The notes beneath the pieces were generated by a model. The model had not been told where the DNA came from. It did not search any database and worked only from the letters and a program-made list of their open reading frames with translations. From Aricia agestis (taxonomy: Eukaryota; Arthropoda; Insecta; Lepidoptera; Lycaenidae): 64,000 nucleotides of DNA. The translations under genes were made by a program, and so were the position numbers. This document shows, piece by piece, positions 31,461 through 42,486 of this stretch; within the stretch, counting starts at the first letter, position 1; every line of letters starts with the position of its first letter. The stretch spans positions 19,716,001 through 19,780,000 of the forward strand of contig NC_056408.1 in assembly GCF_905147365.1 (NCBI RefSeq). Reading direction: 5' to 3'.

Positions 31461-31930
31461 CAATTGGACGTAGTTACACGAAAAGGATCCAATCCACAAC
31501 ATTGTCAAAAATGACTTAAGTATACCAAACTGATGCTAAATATCGATATTATCGGTCAGTAAAAAAGACCCACGTCAAAAGAGCTGTTTTCCATTGAATT
31601 TGAACATCGGAACCAACCCACATCTATACCCGCTTATGTATATTTTTTCACTTAAAACAATCCAACTGTCGTGGTTCTTACCCCGTGTTAGAAACTAAAT
31701 CAGTAAAACGAACCAAATAGGTTGGATCCTTTTTGCGTAATTTGAATACCAACATCAATTACACGTCAATAAAAACGCAAAAACGATCCACTCTGCTTGG
31801 ATTTTTTTGCTGAATTGCTTATTTTATAAGTAAATAAATAAAACGATCCAGAAAGCTTGGATTGTTTTCAATAAATGCATTTTTACGTTTTACTGTAAAA
31901 AATCTGTCAACGAAAACGATCCATAGTTTT
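31461..31930. repeat. Left end with subterminal GATCCA repeats
   Basis: After the terminal repeat, GATCC-containing words recur in both orientations: GGTTGGATCCTTTTTGCG (31720s), AAAACGATCCACTCTGCTTG (31780s), AAACGATCCAGAAAGCTTGG (31840s) and AAAACGATCCATAG (31915). Such clustered copies are typical of transposase-binding sites. Near the right end only one internal copy was noticed (AAAAGGATCCAAATG, 54080). Confidence 0.65.
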
Positions 31931-34158
31931 TGGTGTTTACTTACTGATTATATTTTATTCAAAATTAGTATAGAAATATTTTTCACAAAAACAACCCAAA
32001 CCGAGTTGTATAAATATTTAATTTTAAATAAGTAGGATTGGATTACACATTTTAATTTTCGTAGCCTGACCCGTTAAAAAAAAACAAATCAGTGCTGCCA
32101 ACTGATCAATCAGCCCCAGTTCGGTCAGTTTATTCTTCAATTCTTTTAAGACTAGATGTGCGCGCTTATTCGTGAATTTGATGATTAAGAACTTCAAAAA
32201 TGAAGAGGATAGATAGAATTATGTGTAATGTGATAAAAGATTGTTCAAACAGTGAACAAGATCTTGAGCCAGGTAAGTTACTTGTTGATTTAACTATATT
32301 TTTAAATAACCTAAAAATATTGGTATTTTTATAACCTAAAAAAATTGTTTCGTGTTTGGGTTCTATTGATTTTGATTTGATTTGCTTGTTTCTATAAAGC
32401 GCGTGCGCATGTATTTTTGGTTATGATGTAATGGAATGAGTTTTCTTTTAATGGGATTTATAATAAAACAATTTTTATTGTGACAAAGGCAAACTTAAAC
32501 TGTTTAACCATTGATCAGCTGACCGGCTTGGGGAAGGTGTATTTATATCTTTTAGATGACTTGATTTCTCCAGAAGCTCCCATGTATTCTCCGTTGACAC
32601 CACTGAGAACGACAAAAAATGATGCTGATATTTTGAATAAGGGTATGTATCAAGTCAATTCCTTTCCTACACCACTACTACAACAGTGGAATTATATAAA
32701 AGCGGTATTTTTTGTATGAAAGCTAATTTCTTAAAAGGTCGTTTTAGAGATGTTTTTTTTTTCATTTACATGATATCGGGAATTTCAGATGAATAATCGA
32801 AAAATGACAAATATTCTCCTATGGGGTAACAAACGAAAGGGCATCACGTTTATATTACAAAATAACTTGTTAAATAAATTAATTAATACTTACAGGTAAC
32901 GAGCCTCAGATGTCGCCTGTACCGTATATGTCTCCAAGTACATTAGCTTTGTACCAGACTTTGAGCGGCATTCATACTCCGATTCAAGAGTATCCTAAAG
33001 ACTTAAGCGAGGTTGATTTAGAAGAAGAAAGTGTTTTGAACAGTCATTTTTCCCCTCCAAAGAATAACACAAGTAATATTAGTGATTTCAGTACTGCTAC
33101 CGATATGGATTATGTCCCACAAAGTAACTCAGACTCATCTGATAATGATACTACAGTGACATATAGAAAAATCAGTATTGAGGCTATAGTCCACAGTGAT
33201 GATAAAACACATAAAGATCATAATATGATTACACGTTTACAAGATACAAATGTGTCACATATACATGAAGGAACAACTGTAAGCGGGAACACCGAAACTA
33301 TAAAATCATTAGAAACTACATATTCTATACAATCTGACATGGTTATTGATAACAATGTAGAGAATTTTCAGAACTATTCCAATCCAGGACAGAGTCCAAC
33401 ATCAGATAGTTTGATTCCATTGCATACGGATTTTACACACATAACTGATTGTTCAGCTGTAAGGACTTTACAAAATGAAGCTTTTGAGCCTAATACTGAA
33501 GAAAATTCCGTTGAAGATTCTAATACGGATCAGATATTGTCATCAGTTGGACGTCCAAAAAAGGGTCGAAAACGAAAACATCCGGAGTTTACTATAGCAC
33601 AAGCAAAGACAAGAAAGTATAAAAACAAAAGTTACCTTACCAAGAAAAAGTATGTTGACCCAAAGGTGTTTCAGGACTACTCTTGCTTATGTCAAAAGCA
33701 ATGTTACCAATTGGTTTCCTTAGACAAGAGACAGGAAGAGTTTGAAAAATTCGTCACTTTAGGATCTTATGAAGCTCAAGCATTGTATATTGCAAAAACA
33801 GTGAGAGAAAACAAAAAAGTAGGAGTTACACCGTCTTATGCCCGGTTCCTATATCTAACGAATCGTCACTGTACATCAGCTACCAAACGTTTTACACTTA
33901 CGGGTAACGAACCGTTAAAGGCGTTTCACAAAGTTATTTTAGCTTCTACCTGCTACGAACAGTCGTTAGTAACGCGCTAACCGAAGCCCTCCCGACGGTA
34001 ATACTTCGTTTTGATATAAAAACCCTACTCATTTCAAATTTATGGTAACCAATGTTTATTAACGGCTTGATCACTTTAATAATCACTTAAATAATCCGCG
34101 TTTTATTTAATTTGGTTTGTTACGATGAAGAAAAAAAACATTTTAGTAGAAAATGTAG

Positions 34159-34207
34159 TTCGGCAATAATTGGTAAAACTTGGTAAGTTTTACCAATTAT
34201 TGCCGAA
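34159..34207. repeat. Perfect 23-bp palindrome with 3-base loop
   Basis: The left arm begins TTCGGCAATAATTGGTAAAA. The right arm 34185-34207 is its exact reverse complement, with loop GGT. It lies mid-way in the Harbinger-like element. Confidence 0.9.
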
Positions 34208-34739
34208 GAGAACAAAACGCAAAATACCTATTATATACTGTGATCATTGATTTGACATTTAAAATAATATTTAAAATTAAAATTTAAAATGCTTAAAATA
34301 ATGAAATCTAAAATTAATAAATAAATTAACATATCCCTACTTGATCACAGTAGGTTAACCAAATTTGGAAAAAAGTATAGTATTAAGTGTTTATTCAATT
34401 GGTATAAACAAAAATAATGTTACTTGATTAGTTTTTTGTAAATTAAATTTTTTTGCAAAATAACCCGGATAAAGGCCAACTTTGACTCTCTTTAAAAAAA
34501 AATTACAAAGAATATCGATCTCGGAGTTTTACTCTAATGTTTATATAGCTATCAACTAATATTTTGAAAGAAAAACAAGGTGGAACAAAATTGAGGTTTT
34601 TATCACACTGTGCATCGTAAGTAGGTTCCTTTCCAGGCACCAAAAGTAAAATAATTTTGATCATTCTATTTTTAAGCAACAAATTAAAACAGTCACTACA
34701 TACATACCTGCAGGTTCCCTTTCACTTTTAAGTAAGGGT

Positions 34740-34916
34740 ATATTATATTTTCAGCAAGTAAGCTTTCAACGCACGGTTTATCCAGTCGAAATCTAAGCTA
34801 AAAATCTGAATGATCCTATGATTGTTACCACTATTTTCGTCGGAATCAGATCCATTCCAGTCTGATAAAATTTCTAGATCACTAAGATCAGTCTGATCAC
34901 TGTCTGAATGAGACAT
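34740..34916 (-). pseudogene. Short acidic ORF in the Harbinger-like element
   Basis: A minus-strand frame of about 58 codons starts MSHSDSDQTDLSDLEILSDW. It could be the surviving N-terminus of a protein encoded by the parent autonomous element. It is too short for any domain call. Confidence 0.3.
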
Positions 34917-36055
34917 AATGAGTATTTCTCACAATATTAAAGAACACAACAACGTTCAACCGCCTGATTTCGCGCGGTATGTAAACAACTAACGTCTAGT
35001 AAACTTGGACGTAACAAAATAATTTATAGAAACGCCACATGCTTCCATGCCCATACAATAACCTAACGGTCCGTTATAAAAGCCCTCCCTACCGCCTACC
35101 ATCCGCAGGTACCAAGCATACGGTAACTTTGCTTACGAAACGTTTTTTATAGAAACACTTTCGGGTTACGCCTCGTCCTCGAATCTACCATCCGTAAGCA
35201 AAACGATTCGTTTTGTGTATATTGGAACCGGGCATTAAAGGGTAACAAGAGTGGAAAAAAAAGACCAAGAGAATATACACGGACATACTCTTTATGTGGA
35301 ATAGACGTTTGTCGAGATATGTATATTAATAACTTTCAAATTACAACAAAAAAAGTTGATATAAGTTTGAAAAAAAAATCGTAGTGGAAGTACCTTACAA
35401 GACTAACGAGACAGGGTGACGGTTGGAATAAGACTAAAGTGCACGAAATAGAGTTTATAAAAAGTATAATTAACAAATTGCCACAATACGAATCACATTA
35501 TAGGAGGGATCAAACTTATGGTTGCAAGTTCTTGAAATTAGGAATGACTGTACAAGCTATATATGATTTATATTTAGAGAAATTCAATAAAATAATAAAT
35601 ACCGACCCTGAAAATCCAAAAAAGCCAGTATCGTTTTCAACTCTAAAACGCATATTTTACGATAATTTCAATCTTAGATGTAAGAGTTTACGTAAAGACA
35701 CATGCAATAAATGTGACACTCTATCAATCAAAATTAAAAATTGTACATCAGATGTTGAGCGCAAACAGAAAAAGAGATACACTTGAAGAGAGCCGAACAT
35801 TTAAGGAAAGATATGAAAGAGGATATGATGAAAGCAAAAACCGAAGACAATTTTGAGTGTATTACATTTGATATGGAAAAAACGTTGCCTCTTCCTCGAA
35901 TCCCAACTAGCGTAGTTTTTTACAAACGACAACTTTGGTTTTACAATTGTTCTGTACATACCTGCTCAGATAATATCGGACATTGTTATGTTTGGGTTGA
36001 GGGCGAAGCGGGTCGAGGGTCGCAAGAAGTAGGATCATGTATTTCCAAATATATC

Positions 36056-36211
36056 TGTGAAGTAGCAGCAAACTTAAGTTAAAATAAAATAATATGTGAA
36101 GTGGCAACACCGCGCTTCCGCCCGGCGTAGGCGCCATCATCTGTGTCTTGCATTTTGACATTGACCTTTTCGTTTCCGCGCTCTGGCTGGTACTTGTGCC
36201 AGCCAGAGCGC
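36056..36211 (+). repeat. 5' LTR, portion shared with the 3' LTR
   Basis: 156 bp identical to 45448-45603 except for one base (CACCG against CACTG). After GAGCGC the two copies diverge: the 5' copy leads into a GC-rich tandem array, while the 3' copy leads into CGCGTGTGAACTC and AT-rich DNA. The full LTR length cannot be set. Confidence 0.8.
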
Positions 36212-36215
36212 GGAA
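36174..36215. repeat. 17-bp hairpin in the BEL LTR
   Basis: TTCCGCGCTCTGGCTGG, loop TACTTGTG, then the exact reverse complement. In the 3' LTR the right arm is cut to about 14 bp by the divergence point, which falls within the stem. Confidence 0.85.
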
Positions 36216-36410
36216 GCAAGGTTTCACACGCGAGTTATACACGGAGGCGCGGCGTGGCGGAGCAAGCACGCCATTTTGTTCAAATTCCACTATCTACTTA
36301 GAGGGCGTGGAGGCGACGGGCAATAAGCGGCGGAGGCCCATCACGTTGCCGACGATCACAACCGCACCAGTCCAGCTAAATGGGATCAAGTGGCGTGAAG
36401 AAAAGAGGTG

Positions 36411-36740
36411 CACCGGGACGCTGAGACACCGCGTGGCAACAAGCGGCGGAGGCCCACCAGGCTGTGCAGGCGCATATCCACATCCACAACGCACGACTCG
36501 GAGGCACCGGGACGCTGAGACACCGCGTGGCAACAAGCGGCGGAGGCCCACCACGCTGTGCAGGCGCATATCCACATCCACAACGCACGACTCGGAGGCA
36601 CCGGGACGCTGAGGCACCGCGTGGCAACAAGCGGCGGAGGCCCACCACGCTGTGCAGGCGCATATCTACAACATACGACTCGGAGGCACCAGGACACTGA
36701 TACACAGCGTGGCAACAAGCGGCGGAGGCCCATCACGCAG
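36411..36740. repeat. 94-bp GC-rich tandem repeat, about 3.5 copies
   Basis: Units start at 36411, 36505, 36599 and 36687 with CACCGGGACGCTGAGACACC or a variant, each containing GGCAACAAGCGGCGGAGGCC. The third unit is 88 bp. Because the unit lacks stops in several frames, overlapping open frames appear on both strands; these are artefacts. A degenerate unit precedes the array at 36310-36345. Confidence 0.9.
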
Positions 36741-37352
36741 TTAATTTGGTCAGTTTGTTCCATTTATTCCGATGTTCATTCACTTATCCATTCCATATAC
36801 ATATTCCAATCCTAACACCTAGAACTGAGTACTAGATTGGTTCAGTTTTGGATTTAAATACTGATAAACACGTTGCATATTTTGTGCCTAGTTTATGCAC
36901 TAAGCACATATTGGTTCTACATTCTAATTTAAAGGGTAAACAATACAAAATACCTTTCCATAATACAAATTAGGTTACTTAGTTATTATTGAGTGGTTTA
37001 GCACAAATTTCAATATTGTTTCATTAAAATCATTGAGTATTTTGTAAGCTCAATCTAATTTTATTATAAATATTGCATTAATTGCATTTCTTTGTCGAGA
37101 CAGCGGCTGCAGTATAAAGTTTGCATGTCAATTGCTGTAACAAATATTATACACTGGGTAACTGCTAATTCCAGTTGTGTGGCATACGTGCGAGACTGTA
37201 CCTTTGTGCGGAGTGAGACTGCAACAAGTCTACAAGCTTCGTGTTCATATCTTGCTGCTACATCGGGCACCTCATCAACATCGGTCATCGTCATCACTCG
37301 CATTTAAGTATTGTTCTGATTTTTGTTGGCTGCATTATTATTGGTTCCAAAT
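36741..37352. other. BEL leader before gag
   Basis: AT-rich DNA between the tandem array and the gag start. It must hold the LTR end and primer-binding site. I could not identify either with confidence. Confidence 0.45.
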
Positions 37353-40300
37353 ATGTCAGTTTCATGTGAGGATTCTAGTAAGCTCACTGTGGAGGAAAAT
37401 GAAAGGAAACTTATCAGGAAGCGAGGTATTTGTAAACAAAAATTAACACATTTTAAAAAATATTTAGAAACATTAGAGTCATCTCTTTCAGCTGTAAAGA
37501 TTTGTGAGTTAAATTTGAGATTATCTAAAATAGAGGAATTGTACACAGAATTTGATCTCATCCAATCTGAAATCGAAATTATCTCCCAAATTCCAGAGCA
37601 TCAGTTCACGGAGCGGGAGGAGTTCGAACTCACTTATTTCGAAACATTGGCAACTGCACGCGAGCTGAGCGGCCGCCATGCAGAGGCTAATGCTACGAGC
37701 AACACTACGGGCAGCGAGACGGGTACAGTACTTGCCGCACCAACAGGTCTGAAATTACCCACTATTAAGTTGCCTACATTTTCTGGTCAGTATCATGATT
37801 GGCTTGAGTTTCATGACACATTAACCTCTCTTATACACAACAATAACACAATACCAAATATCAATAAGTTTCATTATTTGAGGGCTGCATTAAAGGATAC
37901 AGCGGCTTTAGTCATACGTTCTCTTGAATTTTCCTCGGAAAACTATGAAGTTGCTTGGGACTTGCTGTGTGCTGTGATAGGTTTAATAATGATCGAGTGT
38001 TAGTTAACAGTCACATCACTAATTTGTTTAATATGCAACCAATTTACAAGGAATCAGCCCAGGCTTTGCGGGGCATAATTGATAGTACTAATCGAAATCT
38101 CAGGGCTCTAAATACCCTGAAGCTGCCTACAGATCAGTGGGACATACTCATTATTCATTTTGTAGCTGCTAAATTGGACCCTAGCACAAATAGGGAATGG
38201 GAGGAAGAGAGAAACAAAATTAAAGCTCTTCCGACCCTTAAAGATTTTTATGAATTTTTGAAATCTCGTGCGGACATGCTGGAGGCTATGGGTGAGACAA
38301 ACCTCAAACCTAAACAACATAAAACGTTTATTACCTCTCTGCAGCAGAGCAATGCTAATACTAGTACTAGTAGGTTTGCTTGTCCAGTATGTAAAAACAA
38401 GCATTCAATTTATAAATGTTTTAAATTTAAATCATTTTCCACTCCTATGCGAATTCAAAAGGCTAAACAATTAGATTTATGCATAAATTGTTTGCGTTCA
38501 GGACATAAAGAAAGGGATTGCAAATTAGGGCCATGTCGTATTTGCTCGCAACGACATAACTCGTTATTACATGGACAGCAGCCAAGTTCTACTTTGGATT
38601 CAGCTGCAAGTACCTCGTCCAGCGTAGTCCTCGCAGCGGCTGCACCACAGCCCGCTGCCCCTGCACCGTCGCTCGCACCCCCCGCATCTGTCTCGTCTCA
38701 TAGTGACATAACTCTGTCGAATACAGGAGGTAAAGTTGTTTTGCTTTCGACGGCACTGCTAAAGGTTAAAGACAAGTATGGGAAGGAACACCATGTGCGG
38801 GCTTTGCTTGACAATGGAAGCACGGCAAGCTTCATAACAGAAAGCTTATGCACTAAATTGCAATTACCATTTTATTCTACTGCTGCGTCGGTAGAAGGAT
38901 TAAATTATCAGTCTTCACGTATAACTAAACGTTGTGAAATAAATATTGCTTCACGCATGTATCCATACAATGCGAATGTCAGTTGTTTTATAGTCCCTCA
39001 CATAACTCAAAACTTACCTACTATGATAATTGATGTCTCATCATTCCAAATCCCCTCTGAATTGAATTTAGCTGATCCGATGTTCCACACCCCTGAAAAA
39101 ATCGAAATGCTGCTAGGTGCTGATATATTCTGGAATGTTTTATTGAATAACAACATTTCTTTGGGTAAGCACAAGCCCACACTTAGCGATACGAAGCTGG
39201 GATGGTTGGTCTCAGGTTCTGTACCGAGTTATCAGGGTATCCCTAAGCACTTCACCGTCCACTGCCATCATTTGTGTGAGAATCAATTCCACTTTGAGAT
39301 GTGTAAATTTTTCGAGTCTGAAACAGTTAATAGACCTGAGAGTTTAACTCCTGAACAGAAACAGTGCGAACAAGATTTTGTTGCCAATACAAGGCGAGAT
39401 AGTGAGGGCAGGTTTGTGGTAAAAATACCTTTTAAAGTGGATCCAGATACACTGGGTGACTCATACATTTCTGCTAGGGCTCAGTTCTTAGCAGTAGGAC
39501 GAAAGATGGCGCGACAGCCGATTTTACAGGAAAGGTACAAAACCTTTATTAAAGAATACTATGACATGGGTCACATGAGTGAGGTAGGTCACGACATTAC
39601 TAGGCACACACAATATTTCATGCCTCATCATGCTGTGTGCAATGAGGAGAGCACTAGTACAAAACTAAGAGTTGTATTCAACGCTTCAAATCCCACATCG
39701 AATGGGAAATCCTTAAATGATTTACAGATGGTAGGGGCAACTGTCCAAGATGATTTATTCTCGATTCTAATCCGATTTAGGTTGCATAAGTATGTTCTTT
39801 GTGGGGACATTGAGAAAATGTATAGGCAAATATTAATTTGTCCTTCGCAGCGTCATCTGCAACATATATTATGGCGTTTTAACACGAATGACCCAATAAC
39901 AAAATATACCTTGAATACTGTCACATATGGCACAGCATCGGCTCCCTTCTTAGCCACAAGGTGCTTACGAAAGCTTGCTGAGGAGTGCAATGACCCTCAA
40001 GTTAGCAAAGCCATTGCTAATGATTTTTATATAGATGACTACATTTCGGGTGCTGACTCCATAAGTCAGACGGTAGATATAGCAAGGGGTGTAATAAATG
40101 AATTAGAATCCGCAAAATTTAAACTAAGGAAATGGCGGTCTAATAGCCCGCAAATTTTAAATATAATTCAAGGTGCAATTGGAGCGAACGAATCAATCCA
40201 ATTTCATGATAATAGTACAAAGGCTTTAGGCTTGCGTTGGGCATGTGATGATGATCAATTGTATTTTACAACTCCTGACATTTCACATAGTCAGTCCATG

Positions 40301-42486
40301 CCGACGAAACGGACAATCTTGTCCACGCTAGCTCAGATTTTCGACCCTTTGGGGCTTATAAATCCATATATATTACAGGCAAAACTTATTTTAAAAAAGG
40401 TCTTGGAGTGTAAAATAGGCTGGGAGGACCCATTACCTCCAGAAATTCAATTAGAATGGTCAAAATTTCTTAAAGCGTTGCCAGACTTAAACAATTTTAA
40501 AATACCTAGACGTATGTTAGGGAATTCGGCAAAAATTGAACTTCATTCATTTTGTGATGCATCTGGTCAAGCGTACAGTGCATGCATATATGTTCGCACA
40601 CTCTCTAGTGATCAGACGTTCTCTGTTCATTTAGCTGCCGCTAAGAGTAGAGTTCAGTCAGCTCGAAAGACTACTATACCTCGGTTAGAGCTCTGTGGAG
40701 CTCTACTGTCGGCACGACTTACAAAAAAGGTGAATAAGGCGCTCAGTTTGTACAGGGTCATTGACCGGGTGGTATTCTGGTGTGACTCTACCATTGTTAT
40801 TAGTTGGATTAAAACAGAGTCTTCAAAGCTTAAGGCTTATATTAGGAACAGAGTGGACGAGATAGCTGAATGTTCTGATCCTCTGTCATGGCGTTACGTG
40901 CCTACAGCTCTCAATCCAGCCGATACAGGGTGTAGAGGCCTCGATGCCACTCAGCTTCTGCACGAGCAGAGGTGGTGGTCCGGCCCGTCTTTCCTTAAAT
41001 ACGACGAGTCGACATGGCCGGAAAATCCTGTAAAACTAAAGGAAGAGTTACTACCTGAGGTAAATAAAAGAAATTTAGCTTCGTCCATTCCTTGCGATGT
41101 CGCACTGTCGTCTCAAGTAACTTCCAGCGTCTCTAGTGAGATGGGAAATTGGATAGAAAGGTTTTCAAATTTTTGCAAACTACAGAGAGTCATGGCATAT
41201 ATTCAGCGCTTCATATATAACTGCCGTCACTCACACAATAAATACACTGGACATCTAACAGTCAAGGAACTTGTGTCCTCTAATCAAACATTATGTAAAT
41301 TAGCACAAGTGGAAATATTTCCTAAAGAATATTCCACTTTATCAAAAAATAATAACTTACCTGCAAAAAATTGTTTACAGAATATGCGACCGTTTATGCA
41401 TGATGACGGTCTGATACGCGTCGGAGGACGACTATCAAATTCGGAATATTGTTACGATACCAAGCACCCTATCATACTTCATGCTTCACACCATCTTACG
41501 AAATTAATCTTCCAACACTATCACATACTCACTATGCATGCGGGACCACAGCATTTATTATCCACTATTCGTCAAAAATACTGGCCAATCGCAGGTCGTA
41601 ATCTAGCAAGAAAAACAGTTCATGATTGTATTAAGTGCTGTCGTTTCGCAGGTAGATCATTCCAACCTGTCATGGGTAACTTGCCAAAGGAACGTCTTTC
41701 TATGACGTATCCGTTCTTAAATGTAGCAGTCGATTACGCAGGCCCAATCTTGATTGCTGACAAGAAAGGTACAGGGTGCAAATTAATTAAATCGTGGATT
41801 TGCGTTTTTGTTTGTCTGGCGGTAAAGGCTGTACACGTTGAGCTGGTGACAGACTTGTCAAAAGATGGCTTCCTCGCAGCGCTGCAGAGATTCGTTGCTC
41901 GTAGGGGAAAGCCCATCAGTATCTATTCCGATAACGGAACCAATTTTACTGCGGCTAGCAGGGATCTGGCTAGGTTCTTGAAGGCGAGTGGTGAGGAGAT
42001 AGGTGTCTCGGCATCAGAGTTAGCGATTAATTTTAAATTTTCTCCCGCGTATTCACCACACTTTAACGGCTTAGCAGAAGCAGCAGTGAAGTCGATTAAG
42101 CATCATCTAAAAAGAGTTTTAACACTTACCAATTTAACATACGAAGAAATGTATACTCTATTAGTAGGGATAGAAGGCATACTCAATTCTAGGCCCATAA
42201 CTCCTCTTTCTTCCGATCCCACTGACCTAATCCCACTTACACCGTCCCATTTCCTGATCGGAAGAACAATGACCAATATTCCAGAGCAAATAGATGATCA
42301 GAGGCCATTACACCTACAGACTAGATATGAAAGAATAAGCACATTAAAGGGCCACTTCTGGAAACGATTCTACAAAGAATACTTTGCTGAGCTGCAATGC
42401 CGCCAAAAATGGAAAGGTGATCACAGTCAACTTCATCTAGGCGAGATGGTGTTGGTCAAGGACGATCGATTGCCTCCGAACCGCTG

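Larger units (their letters stand above)
33839..35234. mobile_element. Harbinger-like non-autonomous transposon (1,396 bp)
   Basis: Ends TGCCCGGTTCCTATAT and ATATTGGAACCGGGCA (one mismatch in 16) are flanked by TTA on both sides (33836-33838 and 35235-35237), the usual PIF/Harbinger target duplication. ACGAATCG also recurs just inside both ends. It lies inside coding DNA of the large transposon's gene. The interior holds a near-perfect palindrome and a short minus-strand frame but no transposase. Confidence 0.82.

Noticed and set aside
33839..35237. Exact frame restoration after removing the Harbinger-like MITE
   Set aside because: The flanks rejoin but the frame is one base off, so exact restoration cannot be claimed.
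36294..36815. Several overlapping open frames on both strands
   Set aside because: They come from the stop-poor 94-bp tandem repeat and show no domain.
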